DNA from: Ureibacillus sinduriensis BLB-1 = JCM 15800
GTDB taxonomy: Bacteria > Bacillota > Bacilli > Bacillales_A > Planococcaceae
Assembly: GCF_000772955.1 (NCBI RefSeq)
Contig: NZ_JPVO01000055.1
Location: forward strand, 62,001-126,000
DNA length: 64,000 bases
Direction of reading: 5' to 3'
Of the stretch, positions 47,973 to 56,526 are shown piece after piece. How positions within the stretch are numbered: the stretch's first letter is position 1; each line of letters starts with the position of its first letter. Under the pieces are notes generated by a model. The model made no database searches. It was not told the DNA's origin and saw only the letters and a list, made by a program, of their open reading frames with translations. The position numbers and the translations under genes were made by a program.

Positions 47973-48254
47973 ATGGATACGAAATCACAAGCTTCCTTCC
48001 AGGAACAAGCTTTAGAATTACTGCTTAAGGATGCAGATAAAATTGCACGTTTAATAAAAGTTCAAATGGATCATTTAACAATGCCATCATGTCCTTTATA
48101 TGAAGAAGTTCTAGATACTCAAATGTTTGGCTTATCGCGTGAGATTGATTTTGCTGTAAAGCTTGGGTTAATCGACCGTGAACGAGGGAAAGAAATTCTA
48201 GATACATTAGAAAAAGAGCTCTCCTTGTTGCATGAAGCGTATACAAACAAATAA
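47973..48254 (+). CDS. ylaN: YlaN (UPF0358), iron-homeostasis protein
   Basis: This 93-residue helical protein of the YlaN family begins [20 protein letters not shown] and has the conserved [23 protein letters not shown] core (split here as the [17 protein letters not shown] block). In B. subtilis YlaN is reported to act with Fur in iron homeostasis. RBS GATGGGGGCGTCCTC precedes ATG 47973. It is followed by a terminator and then ftsW, as in B. subtilis. Confidence 0.93.
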   Translation: MDTKSQASFQEQALELLLKDADKIARLIKVQMDHLTMPSCPLYEEVLDTQMFGLSREIDFAVKLGLIDRERGKEILDTLEKELSLLHEAYTNK

Positions 48255-48257
48255 TTT

Positions 48258-48295
48258 AAAACTCAAACGCATCTTGGCGATTTGAGTTTTTTTTA
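48258..48295 (+). terminator. Terminator of ylaN
   Basis: Stem AAACTCAAA...TTTGAGTTT followed by a run of T residues (TTTTTT). Confidence 0.9.
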
Positions 48296-48389
48296 CAGAT
48301 AAGTACGGCGAAATAGTCTGATCTGCATAAGGGAAAATGAAGCGATTTCAAGCAATCAGCAGTTTTCTAAATAAGATGGGGAATTGAAA

Positions 48390-49559
48390 ATGAAAAAATA
48401 TCTTAATTATTATGTGAGGAATTTTGATTATCCTTTGTTCTTTACATATTTGTTTTTATGTCTATTTGGACTTGTTATGATTTACAGCTCAAGTATTATG
48501 GTCAGTATTGTTGATGCAGATGGAACTCCTACATATTACTATCGGAAGCAACTGTTCAACTTAATCGTGGCAGCTTTTGCATTTTTTGTAGGTGCTTTTT
48601 TTCCATACAAACACTTCAGCAACAAAAAAATCATGCAAATATTGTTATTTATCACCTTCATCCTCCTTATATGGGTGAAAATTAAAGGTGAGGAAGTAGG
48701 GGGAGCGCAAAGTTGGATCAACTTGTTTGGCGTTACAAACTTCCAGCCCTCTGAATTTGCCAAATTATTTATAATCTTATATTTTGCTGGTGCCTTTTAT
48801 AGAAAAAGTTTAAATAACCCGATGGAAAATTTAGAGCCAAACAATATTGTTTACCCAATTATCGTTTGGTTGGCAATTATCTTGTTTGTCGGAACAGAAA
48901 CAGATTTGGGAGCTGTACTGATCCTATCCGGGATTGCGGTGGGGGTAGTTGCTGCGAGCGGTATACAATTCAAGAAGTTCGTCAAGTTTTTCACCGTATT
49001 GATAGGCTTTGGTTCTGCACTTATAGGCTTGATAATATTAGTCAAAGGCAACGAAATCCTTACAGATAACCGAATGGGCAGGATCAAATCATTTTTGAAC
49101 CCTTTTGAATATGAAACCGGCTCCAGTTATCAAATAATTAATGGATATATAGCAATAGGTTCTGGCGGTTTAGAAGGGGTTGGTTTGGGCCAATCGATTC
49201 AAAAACTGGGTTATCTTCCAGAACCTCAAACCGATTTTATCATGGCAATCATTGCCGAAGAACTAGGCATTTTCGGCGTGATTATTGTGCTCGGTGGTTT
49301 AGGTTTTATCATATTCAGAGCCCTGATTATTGCTCTGAAAACGAAAGATCCGCTTGCTAGAATGATAGCGGCCGGAATCGGTAGTTGGATTGCTGTTCAA
49401 TCGTTTATAAACCTTGGGGGATTATCGGGACTTATCCCGTTAACCGGTGTTACGCTACCATTTATCAGTTATGGCGGAACATCTATATTGTTATTATCTT
49501 TTGCGATGGGAGTATTAATCAATATTTCCATGTATGTCAAGTTGGAGAAGAAGTTATAA
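48390..49559 (+). CDS. ftsW: SEDS-family peptidoglycan polymerase FtsW
   Basis: This 389-residue polytopic membrane protein (about ten helices) belongs to the SEDS glycosyltransferases that polymerise lipid II, here FtsW of the division site. Conserved features are SWINLFGVTNFQPSEFAKL (about 107-125), GTETDLGAVLIL (about 170-181), YQIINGYIAIGSGG, and GVTLPFISYGGTSILL near the end. ATG 48390 is preferred to TTG 48384 because GGGG lies 8 nt upstream. It directly precedes pycA, the same order as in B. subtilis, where this gene is essential. Confidence 0.93.
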   Translation: MKKYLNYYVRNFDYPLFFTYLFLCLFGLVMIYSSSIMVSIVDADGTPTYYYRKQLFNLIVAAFAFFVGAFFPYKHFSNKKIMQILLFITFILLIWVKIKGEEVGGAQSWINLFGVTNFQPSEFAKLFIILYFAGAFYRKSLNNPMENLEPNNIVYPIIVWLAIILFVGTETDLGAVLILSGIAVGVVAASGIQFKKFVKFFTVLIGFGSALIGLIILVKGNEILTDNRMGRIKSFLNPFEYETGSSYQIINGYIAIGSGGLEGVGLGQSIQKLGYLPEPQTDFIMAIIAEELGIFGVIIVLGGLGFIIFRALIIALKTKDPLARMIAAGIGSWIAVQSFINLGGLSGLIPLTGVTLPFISYGGTSILLLSFAMGVLINISMYVKLEKKL

Positions 49560-49571
49560 GGGGGAATCGTT

Positions 49572-52500
49572 GTGAGGAAAATTAACAAAATTTTAGTAGC
49601 AAACCGGGGAGAAATTGCAATTCGTATTTTTCGTGCATGTAACGAATTGAAACTTAAAACTGTAGCAATTTACTCTAGGGAAGATAGTGGTTCATATCAT
49701 CGTTATAAATCGGATGAATCATACCTAGTCGGGGAAGGAAAAAAACCGATTGATGCTTACCTGGATATTGAAGGGATCATCGAAATCGCCAAGCGAGCGG
49801 ACGTTGATGCCATTCACCCTGGATATGGTTTCTTATCGGAAAATCTTGAATTTGCCAGACGTTGCGAAGAGGAAGGCATTATCTTTATCGGCCCTACTTC
49901 TGCTCATCTAGACATGTTTGGTGACAAGGTAAAAGCAAGAGAACAGGCAATTGAAGCAAAGATCCCGGTTATCCCAGGAAGCGATGGCCCTGTTTCCAGT
50001 GTGGAAGAAGTATTGGAATTTGGGGAGTCTCATGGCTATCCATTAATGATTAAAGCAGCTTTGGGCGGCGGAGGCCGTGGAATGCGATTGGTCCATTCCA
50101 AAGAGGAGCTGGCGTCCAGCTATGAACGTGCAAAATCTGAAGCAAAAGCAGCTTTTGGTTCAGATGATGTCTACGTAGAAAAAGCAATCATTAAACCAAA
50201 GCATATTGAAGTGCAAATACTGGGAGATGCTTCAGGAAACATCGTCCACCTTTACGAACGTGATTGCTCGATTCAAAGAAGGCACCAAAAAGTAGTTGAA
50301 ATTGCTCCATCCAATTCAATATCAAATGAGCTCCGTAATCGAATCTGTGATGCTGCTGTACAATTAATGCAAAATGTTTCGTACATAAATGCAGGTACTG
50401 TAGAGTTTTTAGTGTCAGGTGAAGATTTTTACTTTATTGAAGTAAACCCAAGAATTCAGGTAGAACATACCATTACTGAAATGATTACGGGAATTGATAT
50501 CGTTCATGCGCAAATTAAAATTGCTGAAGGTCATCTTCTGCACTCAGAGGAAATCGGTATTCCAAAACAAAATGAAATCCCGCTTTTCGGTTACGCAATC
50601 CAATCACGTGTTACGACAGAAGATCCAGCGAACGACTTTATGCCGGATACAGGTAAACTAATGGTTTACCGCTCAAGTGGCGGGTTTGGGGTACGTCTGG
50701 ATGCAGGTAATGGTTTCCAAGGAGCGGTTGTTACACCTTATTACGATTCACTGCTAGTTAAGATTTCTACGTGGGGCATGACTTTTAAAGAAGCATCCGC
50801 GAAAATGCACCGTAATTTAAGAGAATTCCGTATTCGCGGTGTTAAAACAAATATTCCGTTCCTGGAAAATGTTGTACTGCATGATCATTTTATTTCCGGG
50901 AAATTTGATACAAGCTTTATCGATACAACACCGGAATTGTTCAAATTCCCTGTCCGTAAAGATAGAGGAACAAAGATATTGAACTATATAGGGAATGTAA
51001 CATTGAATGGTTTCCCAGGTGTCGAAAAACGTTCGAAACCTATTTTGGTCCAACCAAATAAACCGAAATTTGATTTAAAAACCGAAATCCAGCCAGGTAC
51101 GAAGCAAATTTTGGATGAGCGTGGTGCACAAGGACTGGTTGAGTGGGTTAAGGCGCAAAAAGAAGTGCTGCTGACGGATACAACTTTCCGTGATGCACAC
51201 CAATCCCTGCTGGCAACTCGTGTACGTTCACAGGATATGTACCAGATTGCTGATTATAATGCCCGCATGTTGAATGACTTCTTCTCATTTGAATTATGGG
51301 GTGGGGCAACATTTGATGTAGCGTATCGATTTTTAAAAGAAGATCCATGGGCGCGTCTTGAAAAGTTGCGTGAGCAAATGCCGAATGTTTTATTCCAAAT
51401 GTTGCTGCGTGGAGCAAATGCAGTAGGGTACAAAAATTACCCTGATAATTTAATTCGAGAATTTATTAAAGAATCAGCAACTTCTGGAATTGATATTTTC
51501 AGAATATTCGATAGTTTAAACTGGATCAAAGGAATGGAAGTTGCAATTGATGAAGTGCGTCAAACAGGAAAAATAGCCGAAGCGGCAATTTGCTACACTG
51601 GCGATATTTTTGATGATTCACGCGCGAAATATTCAGTTCAATATTACAAGGATATGGCGAAAGAATTAGAAGCCGCTGGCGCTCATATTTTAGCTATTAA
51701 AGATATGGCTGGGCTTTTAAAACCGGAAGCTGCCTATCGTTTAATTTCAGAACTGAAAGAATCGACAGACTTGCCAATACATCTTCATACACATGATACA
51801 AGCGGAAATGGTATCTATACTTATGCGAGAGCCATAGAGGCAGGTGTTGATATTATAGATACGGCTCTTGGTTCAATGTCAGGCTTGACTTCACAACCAA
51901 GTGCAAATTCATTGTATTATGCGATGAAGGGCAGCAAACGCGAAGTTCGTGCAGATATCGATGCACTTGAGCAATTATCAACTTATTGGCAAGATGTCCG
52001 TACATTCTATAGTGACTTTGAAAGTGGCATGAATAGTCCACATTCAGAAATTTATGTTCATGAGATGCCAGGTGGACAGTATAGCAATTTACAACAACAG
52101 GCTAAAGCGGTTGGTTTAGGCGATCGTTGGGATGAAGTGAAAAAAATGTATGCACGAGTTAACCTCTTATTTGGTGATATCGTGAAAGTAACGCCTTCAT
52201 CGAAAGTTGTAGGGGATATGGCATTGTTCATGGTGCAAAATGATCTGAATGAGGAAAATATTTTCGAACGCGGCTTAAACATCGACTTCCCGGATTCAGT
52301 AGTGGAATTGTTCCAAGGATATTTAGGCCAAATCCCAGGCGGATTCCCTCAAGAATTACAAAGAGTCATTTTAAAGGATAGAGAAGCGATTACTGTAAGA
52401 CCTGGTGAATTGCTTGAGCCAGTAAACTTCGAAGAGCTCGAAAAAACGTTGGCGGATAAGTTGGGTCGTCCAGTGTCGCATCAGGACGTTTTGGCATATG

Positions 52501-53006
52501 CCCTTTATCCTAAAGTGTTCGAGGATTATGCAACAGCTCAGGAACTATTCGGAGATATCTCGGTATTGGATACACCAACTTTCCTTTATGGATTAAAACT
52601 AGGTGAAGAGATTGAGGTTGAAATCGAAAAAGGAAAGACTTTAATTATTAAATTGATAGAGATTGGTGAGCCGCAACATGATGGAACGCGTATAATGTAC
52701 TTCGAGTTAAACGGTCAATCCCGCGAGTTGGTCATCCAGGATATGACGGTTGAAGTAGATGGAAACGTATCATTAAAAGCAGATCCAAGCAATCCAAATC
52801 AGATTGGTGCAACAATGCCTGGTACAGTACTTAAAGTGGTTGTATCAAAAGGTAGCCCTGTTAAACGTGGCGATCATTTGCTGATAACAGAAGCCATGAA
52901 AATGGAAACAACTGTGCAAGCACCGAAGGATGGAATAGTGAAGGAAGTGTACGCTTCTGCTGGAGATGCTATTTCGACTGGGGATTTATTGATAGAATTA
53001 GAATAG
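49572..53006 (+). CDS. pycA: Pyruvate carboxylase
   Basis: This 1144-residue biotin enzyme makes oxaloacetate from pyruvate, bicarbonate and ATP. It has an ATP-grasp biotin carboxylase domain (about 1-455; GGGGRGMR near 163), a carboxyltransferase domain (about 530-800; DTTFRDAHQSLLATR near 536), a PC tetramerisation region, and a C-terminal biotin carrier domain (EAMKMETT with the biotinyl-lysine). GTG 49572 follows AAGGGGGAATCGTT, 12 bp after ftsW. In B. subtilis PycA activity is influenced by DarB, whose homologue is in this window. A strong terminator follows. Confidence 0.97.
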   Translation: MRKINKILVANRGEIAIRIFRACNELKLKTVAIYSREDSGSYHRYKSDESYLVGEGKKPIDAYLDIEGIIEIAKRADVDAIHPGYGFLSENLEFARRCEEEGIIFIGPTSAHLDMFGDKVKAREQAIEAKIPVIPGSDGPVSSVEEVLEFGESHGYPLMIKAALGGGGRGMRLVHSKEELASSYERAKSEAKAAFGSDDVYVEKAIIKPKHIEVQILGDASGNIVHLYERDCSIQRRHQKVVEIAPSNSISNELRNRICDAAVQLMQNVSYINAGTVEFLVSGEDFYFIEVNPRIQVEHTITEMITGIDIVHAQIKIAEGHLLHSEEIGIPKQNEIPLFGYAIQSRVTTEDPANDFMPDTGKLMVYRSSGGFGVRLDAGNGFQGAVVTPYYDSLLVKISTWGMTFKEASAKMHRNLREFRIRGVKTNIPFLENVVLHDHFISGKFDTSFIDTTPELFKFPVRKDRGTKILNYIGNVTLNGFPGVEKRSKPILVQPNKPKFDLKTEIQPGTKQILDERGAQGLVEWVKAQKEVLLTDTTFRDAHQSLLATRVRSQDMYQIADYNARMLNDFFSFELWGGATFDVAYRFLKEDPWARLEKLREQMPNVLFQMLLRGANAVGYKNYPDNLIREFIKESATSGIDIFRIFDSLNWIKGMEVAIDEVRQTGKIAEAAICYTGDIFDDSRAKYSVQYYKDMAKELEAAGAHILAIKDMAGLLKPEAAYRLISELKESTDLPIHLHTHDTSGNGIYTYARAIEAGVDIIDTALGSMSGLTSQPSANSLYYAMKGSKREVRADIDALEQLSTYWQDVRTFYSDFESGMNSPHSEIYVHEMPGGQYSNLQQQAKAVGLGDRWDEVKKMYARVNLLFGDIVKVTPSSKVVGDMALFMVQNDLNEENIFERGLNIDFPDSVVELFQGYLGQIPGGFPQELQRVILKDREAITVRPGELLEPVNFEELEKTLADKLGRPVSHQDVLAYALYPKVFEDYATAQELFGDISVLDTPTFLYGLKLGEEIEVEIEKGKTLIIKLIEIGEPQHDGTRIMYFELNGQSRELVIQDMTVEVDGNVSLKADPSNPNQIGATMPGTVLKVVVSKGSPVKRGDHLLITEAMKMETTVQAPKDGIVKEVYASAGDAISTGDLLIELE

Positions 53007-53012
53007 TAGAAT

Positions 53013-53043
53013 GGGCAACGGAAAACTCCGTTGCCCTTTTTTT
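53013..53043 (+). terminator. Terminator of pycA
   Basis: Perfect 10-bp stem GGGCAACGGA/TCCGTTGCCC with 4-nt loop AAAC, then seven T residues. Confidence 0.95.
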
Positions 53044-53205
53044 GAGCTGAATTTCCTTTTAAGTTGGGGGCGGAATCGAGAGATCATCACTTGAGAACGT
53101 ATCAGTGATTGGTATACTCTCCATCCGAAAAAATTAAAAAGAGTAGCCAAAACCCGTCTTGCCATACACTTCGGGTAGGGGAAAAACCATTATAAGATTA
53201 TAAAG

Positions 53206-53246
53206 AAACAACACAACTCGTCTAGGATGGACGAGTTGTGTTGTTT
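53206..53246 (-). terminator. Terminator of ctaA
   Basis: 17-bp stem AAACAACACAACTCGTC/GACGAGTTGTGTTGTTT; the minus-strand copy begins at the ctaA stop codon and is followed by TTTCTTTATAATC. Confidence 0.88.
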
Positions 53247-54174
53247 AATTGCTTTTCTCATTATAGTTACTGCGTGAGATTAACAATATCATATAGCAGA
53301 ATAGACCAAACAAACACGAGATAAATAATGAGTGCAATAACGACACTACCAAGTTAAGCTTTGTTAGGATAATCAACATACCCGTTGTCATCTGTGCCAA
53401 CAAAATAAAGAATGCGATGATCCACCCTTTATAAATAACACGCTGGTTTTTATAATGCTTGATGGCATGGATCATAATATATGTAACCCAAATAAAAATC
53501 AATAGTACTGCAAATCTGTGCCCCATTTGAACCCATTCATACATATTATTTGGTAGGGCAAACGGACTTTCATTATTGCAAAATGGCCAATCGGTGCAAA
53601 CTAAACTCGACTGTGTATGTCGGACCAAAGCACCTGTATAAACGACTATATATGAATATAAAGAAACGCCTAATGTATGCCATTTTAGTTTTTTGCCTAT
53701 ATAAACTTTATCGGCATCGAATTTTGTATCAACCTCGAAAACAATCATAGCTAATAACAAAACACTCGCAAATGATATGAGCGATATTCCAAAGTGCAGT
53801 GCAAGGATAAAATCCCCTTGGCCCCATAGGACCTGTGCAGCACCGATCAATGCTTGAGCAATCAAGAAGAAGATAGCCATACTACCCAAAAACTTTACTT
53901 CACGAACGGAACCAAGTTTACGCCAAGTCCAAATAACCAATGCCAGGACAAGTATTGAAACTGAACCCGTTACTAAACGATGCGAGAATTCTATTAAAAC
54001 TTCTGTTGTTATTTCTTTTGGAATGAGGGACCCATTACAATCCGGCCAGTTTCGACCGCAGCCTAAACCGCTTTCGGTTTTTGTAACAAGGGCTCCTCCA
54101 AGAAGAATAAGCAACATACCGATTGTTGTAGCTAAAGCAATCCATTTCAGTAATTTGCTTTGATTCTGTTGCAT
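53245..54174 (-). CDS. ctaA: Heme A synthase
   Basis: This 309-residue membrane protein with eight predicted helices oxidises heme O to heme A for the caa3 oxidase. The heme-ligand histidines are present (SHRLVTGS, HFGISL, GALVRHTQSSL, GHRFAVLL), as are two CxxxxxxC-type pairs, CGRNWPDC and CTDWPFC, which in B. subtilis CtaA form disulfides. ATG 54174 (MQQNQSK) is preferred to GTG 54186: AGGTGG lies 8 nt upstream. It is divergent from the cta operon. CtaA needs heme O from a CtaB enzyme, which is not encoded next to it here. Confidence 0.95.
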   Translation of the reverse strand: MQQNQSKLLKWIALATTIGMLLILLGGALVTKTESGLGCGRNWPDCNGSLIPKEITTEVLIEFSHRLVTGSVSILVLALVIWTWRKLGSVREVKFLGSMAIFFLIAQALIGAAQVLWGQGDFILALHFGISLISFASVLLLAMIVFEVDTKFDADKVYIGKKLKWHTLGVSLYSYIVVYTGALVRHTQSSLVCTDWPFCNNESPFALPNNMYEWVQMGHRFAVLLIFIWVTYIMIHAIKHYKNQRVIYKGWIIAFFILLAQMTTGMLIILTKLNLVVSLLHSLFISCLFGLFCYMILLISRSNYNEKSN

Positions 54175-55417
54175 TTTATGAGCCACCTACTTTTTCTAAT
54201 CATGAGCTTGTTAGAAAAACATAAACAATCGCCAAATAAGGCTGAAATCCATGTTTTACCTACACCGAAGGTTAATTGTCACTTTATTTGTTGCCGGTGT
54301 GAAAAGCATCTATGCCTTTATGATGATAGCGAATAAATAGATAAAAGACAACTTCAAACGGTAGAAGGTTTCAGATAGGGAAAGGGTTTTCACAAATTGT
54401 TCATAATTTCGTGCTATTACCTTCACAAATGTTCCCATAAAATGCATTACTATAGAGATGTTCATATTACATTTGGCTAACATAACATGCATTTTGACAA
54501 ACTTCATTGAAATTTAACGTAATGTCTAGAAATCCAGGACAAATTTCGATATAGTTATTGTTAGCGAAATATGCTTACAAAAATGAAAGAAATAAAATGA
54601 GCCATTTTATGCTGCAACGTGTTAGCTGTTGCTGACCTCAATCACTCGCATTCTAAAGATTTTCTGCACTTATTAAAAATAGAACTTTAATTCTTATCCA
54701 GATCAATTTATTGGGTTTGAAGAGTTAACAACTCTTAGTAGAACGGTTTGTTATCAAGGTATGAAATGAGAAAGCAAGTGAGGGTTATCTTCATTAAATT
54801 ATGAGAAGCAAAAGGACGGTTGAATATTACTCTTTCAGATTTTGTGGGTGAAGTTTTGTTATGCAAGGCAATAAAAGTTGCCAATTTGTGTAACCATTTG
54901 GGTAGCTGGCGATAATCATTTTTTAGAGGTTGAATGGTGAAAGGCCAGTATCGAAGTATACAAGTTCTTTCTGATTTACTACTGTAGATTAAGGTGAAAT
55001 ACATTTGGTATAAAGCTAACTGGTGGTTGTTTATAGCTCCTAAAATCATTTTGCTAAGAGGCTATAATTGTACCTAGGAATATCAAACAGCATAAATACC
55101 AATGCTACCTGTAGAAATGTTAAAACAATCTAACGTGAATATGGTATTATGAAGATTGTTTTAGTGCTATGTAGAGAAATACTTTGTACAGGCCGACTCA
55201 TTTTTGGCTACACTATTGAAAATGGATCACTGGCACGTATGGTTCTAGTTATGGGCACACAGAGGAAAACAGTTCATTAACCTCAATTTTGAAAATGCTC
55301 CTTGGATTGTGCTTATTTACATTTGGAATTCTTCTTAATAGGGATTCACATAGAACTAAAAAACCAATGTCATGGTTACACATGAAATACAACAAAGAAA
55401 GAGGGGTTAATTAAGCT
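54175..55417. other. Large gap between ctaA and ctaC; no gene supported
   Basis: About 1.24 kb of AT-rich sequence where ctaB lies in B. subtilis. I checked for the CtaB (heme O synthase) motifs around NDxxDRDxD, the second aspartate-rich loop and PPLxGW and found none on either strand. A 104-codon minus-strand frame (54735-55049) has no credible RBS and matches nothing I know. A perfect 11-bp inverted repeat lies at 55121-55163 and an AAGAGTT/AACTCTT dyad at 54720-54736. Confidence 0.55.
55121..55163. repeat. 11-bp inverted repeat upstream of the cta operon
   Basis: Arms TAAAACAATCT (55121-55131) and AGATTGTTTTA (55153-55163) are perfectly complementary, with a 21-nt loop that contains TATTAT at 55145-55150. 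It could be a regulatory dyad around a promoter, or a weak hairpin. Confidence 0.6.
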
Positions 55418-56488
55418 ATGATGAAAGGGCTTAAAAAATGGCGTCTTTTCTCACTGTTAGCTGTAATGACAGTATTTCTTTCTGCATGTGGTGAAGAGTA
55501 TATTACAACTCTTAAACCAACAGGTGCAGTGGGGAAAGAACAATTTAATTTACTATTATTCTCAATTGCAATTATGGCATTAGTAACAATAGTAGTATCA
55601 GTTCTTTATTTATATGCTTTTATGAAGGCTCGCCGTTCTAAATTGGGTGAGGACTACATGCCGAAACAGGTAGAAGGAAGTCATACATTAGAAGTTATTT
55701 GGACAGTTATCCCAATTATCTTACTTTTAATTTTAGCGGTTCCGACTTTAATTTCTACTTACAAATTTGCGGATGTTAAAGCGATGGATGAAGTAGATGA
55801 AGAAGGTAACAAAACAGCATTGACAGTCAATGTTACTGCGAAATTATATTGGTGGGAATTCGAATATCCAGAACAAGGTATTGTAACAGCTCAAGAACTT
55901 GTTGTTCCTACGGATGAAAAAGTTTACTTTAATTTAAAAGCTGCCGATGTAAAACACTCATTCTGGATTCCGGCTGTCGGCGGTAAAATGGATACAAACG
56001 TAGAAAACGTTAACAAATTCTATTTAGAATTTGGAAAAGAGTCAGCAGACCTTAAAGATGGTGTTTTCTATGGTAAATGTGCTGAGCTTTGTGGTCCTTC
56101 ACATGCTTTAATGGACTTTAAAGTGAAAGTGCTTGACCGTGATGGATTCAACGATTGGGTTGCTGCAATGCAAGCTACAGAAGGACAAACTGCTTCTGCT
56201 GAATCAACTGATTTAGGTGAACAAACATTTGCGAACAGCTGCTTAATGTGTCACGCCGTATCTGGTGTTGGTGCATCGGGAGCAATGGGACCAAACTTAA
56301 CGACATTTGGTGATCGTAATCGTGTTGCAGGTGTGCTTGAACATTCAAAAGAAAGTTTAGAAAACTGGGTTAAAGATCCAGAAAGCATTAAACCAGGAAA
56401 CTTGATGACTGGTAAATATGGTGAACTTTCCGATGAGGAAATTAGCGCAGTTGCAGATTACATTATGGGATTATCTATCGAAGAATAA
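55418..56488 (+). CDS. ctaC: Cytochrome caa3 oxidase subunit II with fused cytochrome c
   Basis: This 356-residue subunit is a lipoprotein signal (lipobox LSAC, Cys25) followed by two membrane helices (about 45-70 and 95-115), a CuA cupredoxin domain (WIPAVGGKMDTN; GKCAELCGPSHALM carries the copper cysteines and methionine) and a C-terminal cytochrome c domain with heme motif CLMCH (near 275) and axial Met in GNLMTGKYG. This is the caa3 type. RBS AAAGAGGGG lies 11 nt before ATG 55418. It is first of ctaCDEF. Confidence 0.96.
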   Translation: MMKGLKKWRLFSLLAVMTVFLSACGEEYITTLKPTGAVGKEQFNLLLFSIAIMALVTIVVSVLYLYAFMKARRSKLGEDYMPKQVEGSHTLEVIWTVIPIILLLILAVPTLISTYKFADVKAMDEVDEEGNKTALTVNVTAKLYWWEFEYPEQGIVTAQELVVPTDEKVYFNLKAADVKHSFWIPAVGGKMDTNVENVNKFYLEFGKESADLKDGVFYGKCAELCGPSHALMDFKVKVLDRDGFNDWVAAMQATEGQTASAESTDLGEQTFANSCLMCHAVSGVGASGAMGPNLTTFGDRNRVAGVLEHSKESLENWVKDPESIKPGNLMTGKYGELSDEEISAVADYIMGLSIEE

Positions 56489-56526
56489 TACGAACTAGAT
56501 AGTAACACTTGAAGGAGGTAAAAGTT

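Noticed and set aside
54735..55049. 104-codon minus-strand frame in the ctaA-ctaC gap
   Set aside because: No credible RBS, no known domain and composition like the surrounding AT-rich DNA.
55295..55414. 39-codon frame ending just before ctaC, with one hydrophobic stretch
   Set aside because: No RBS, and no convincing match to CtaB or any other family; probably chance.
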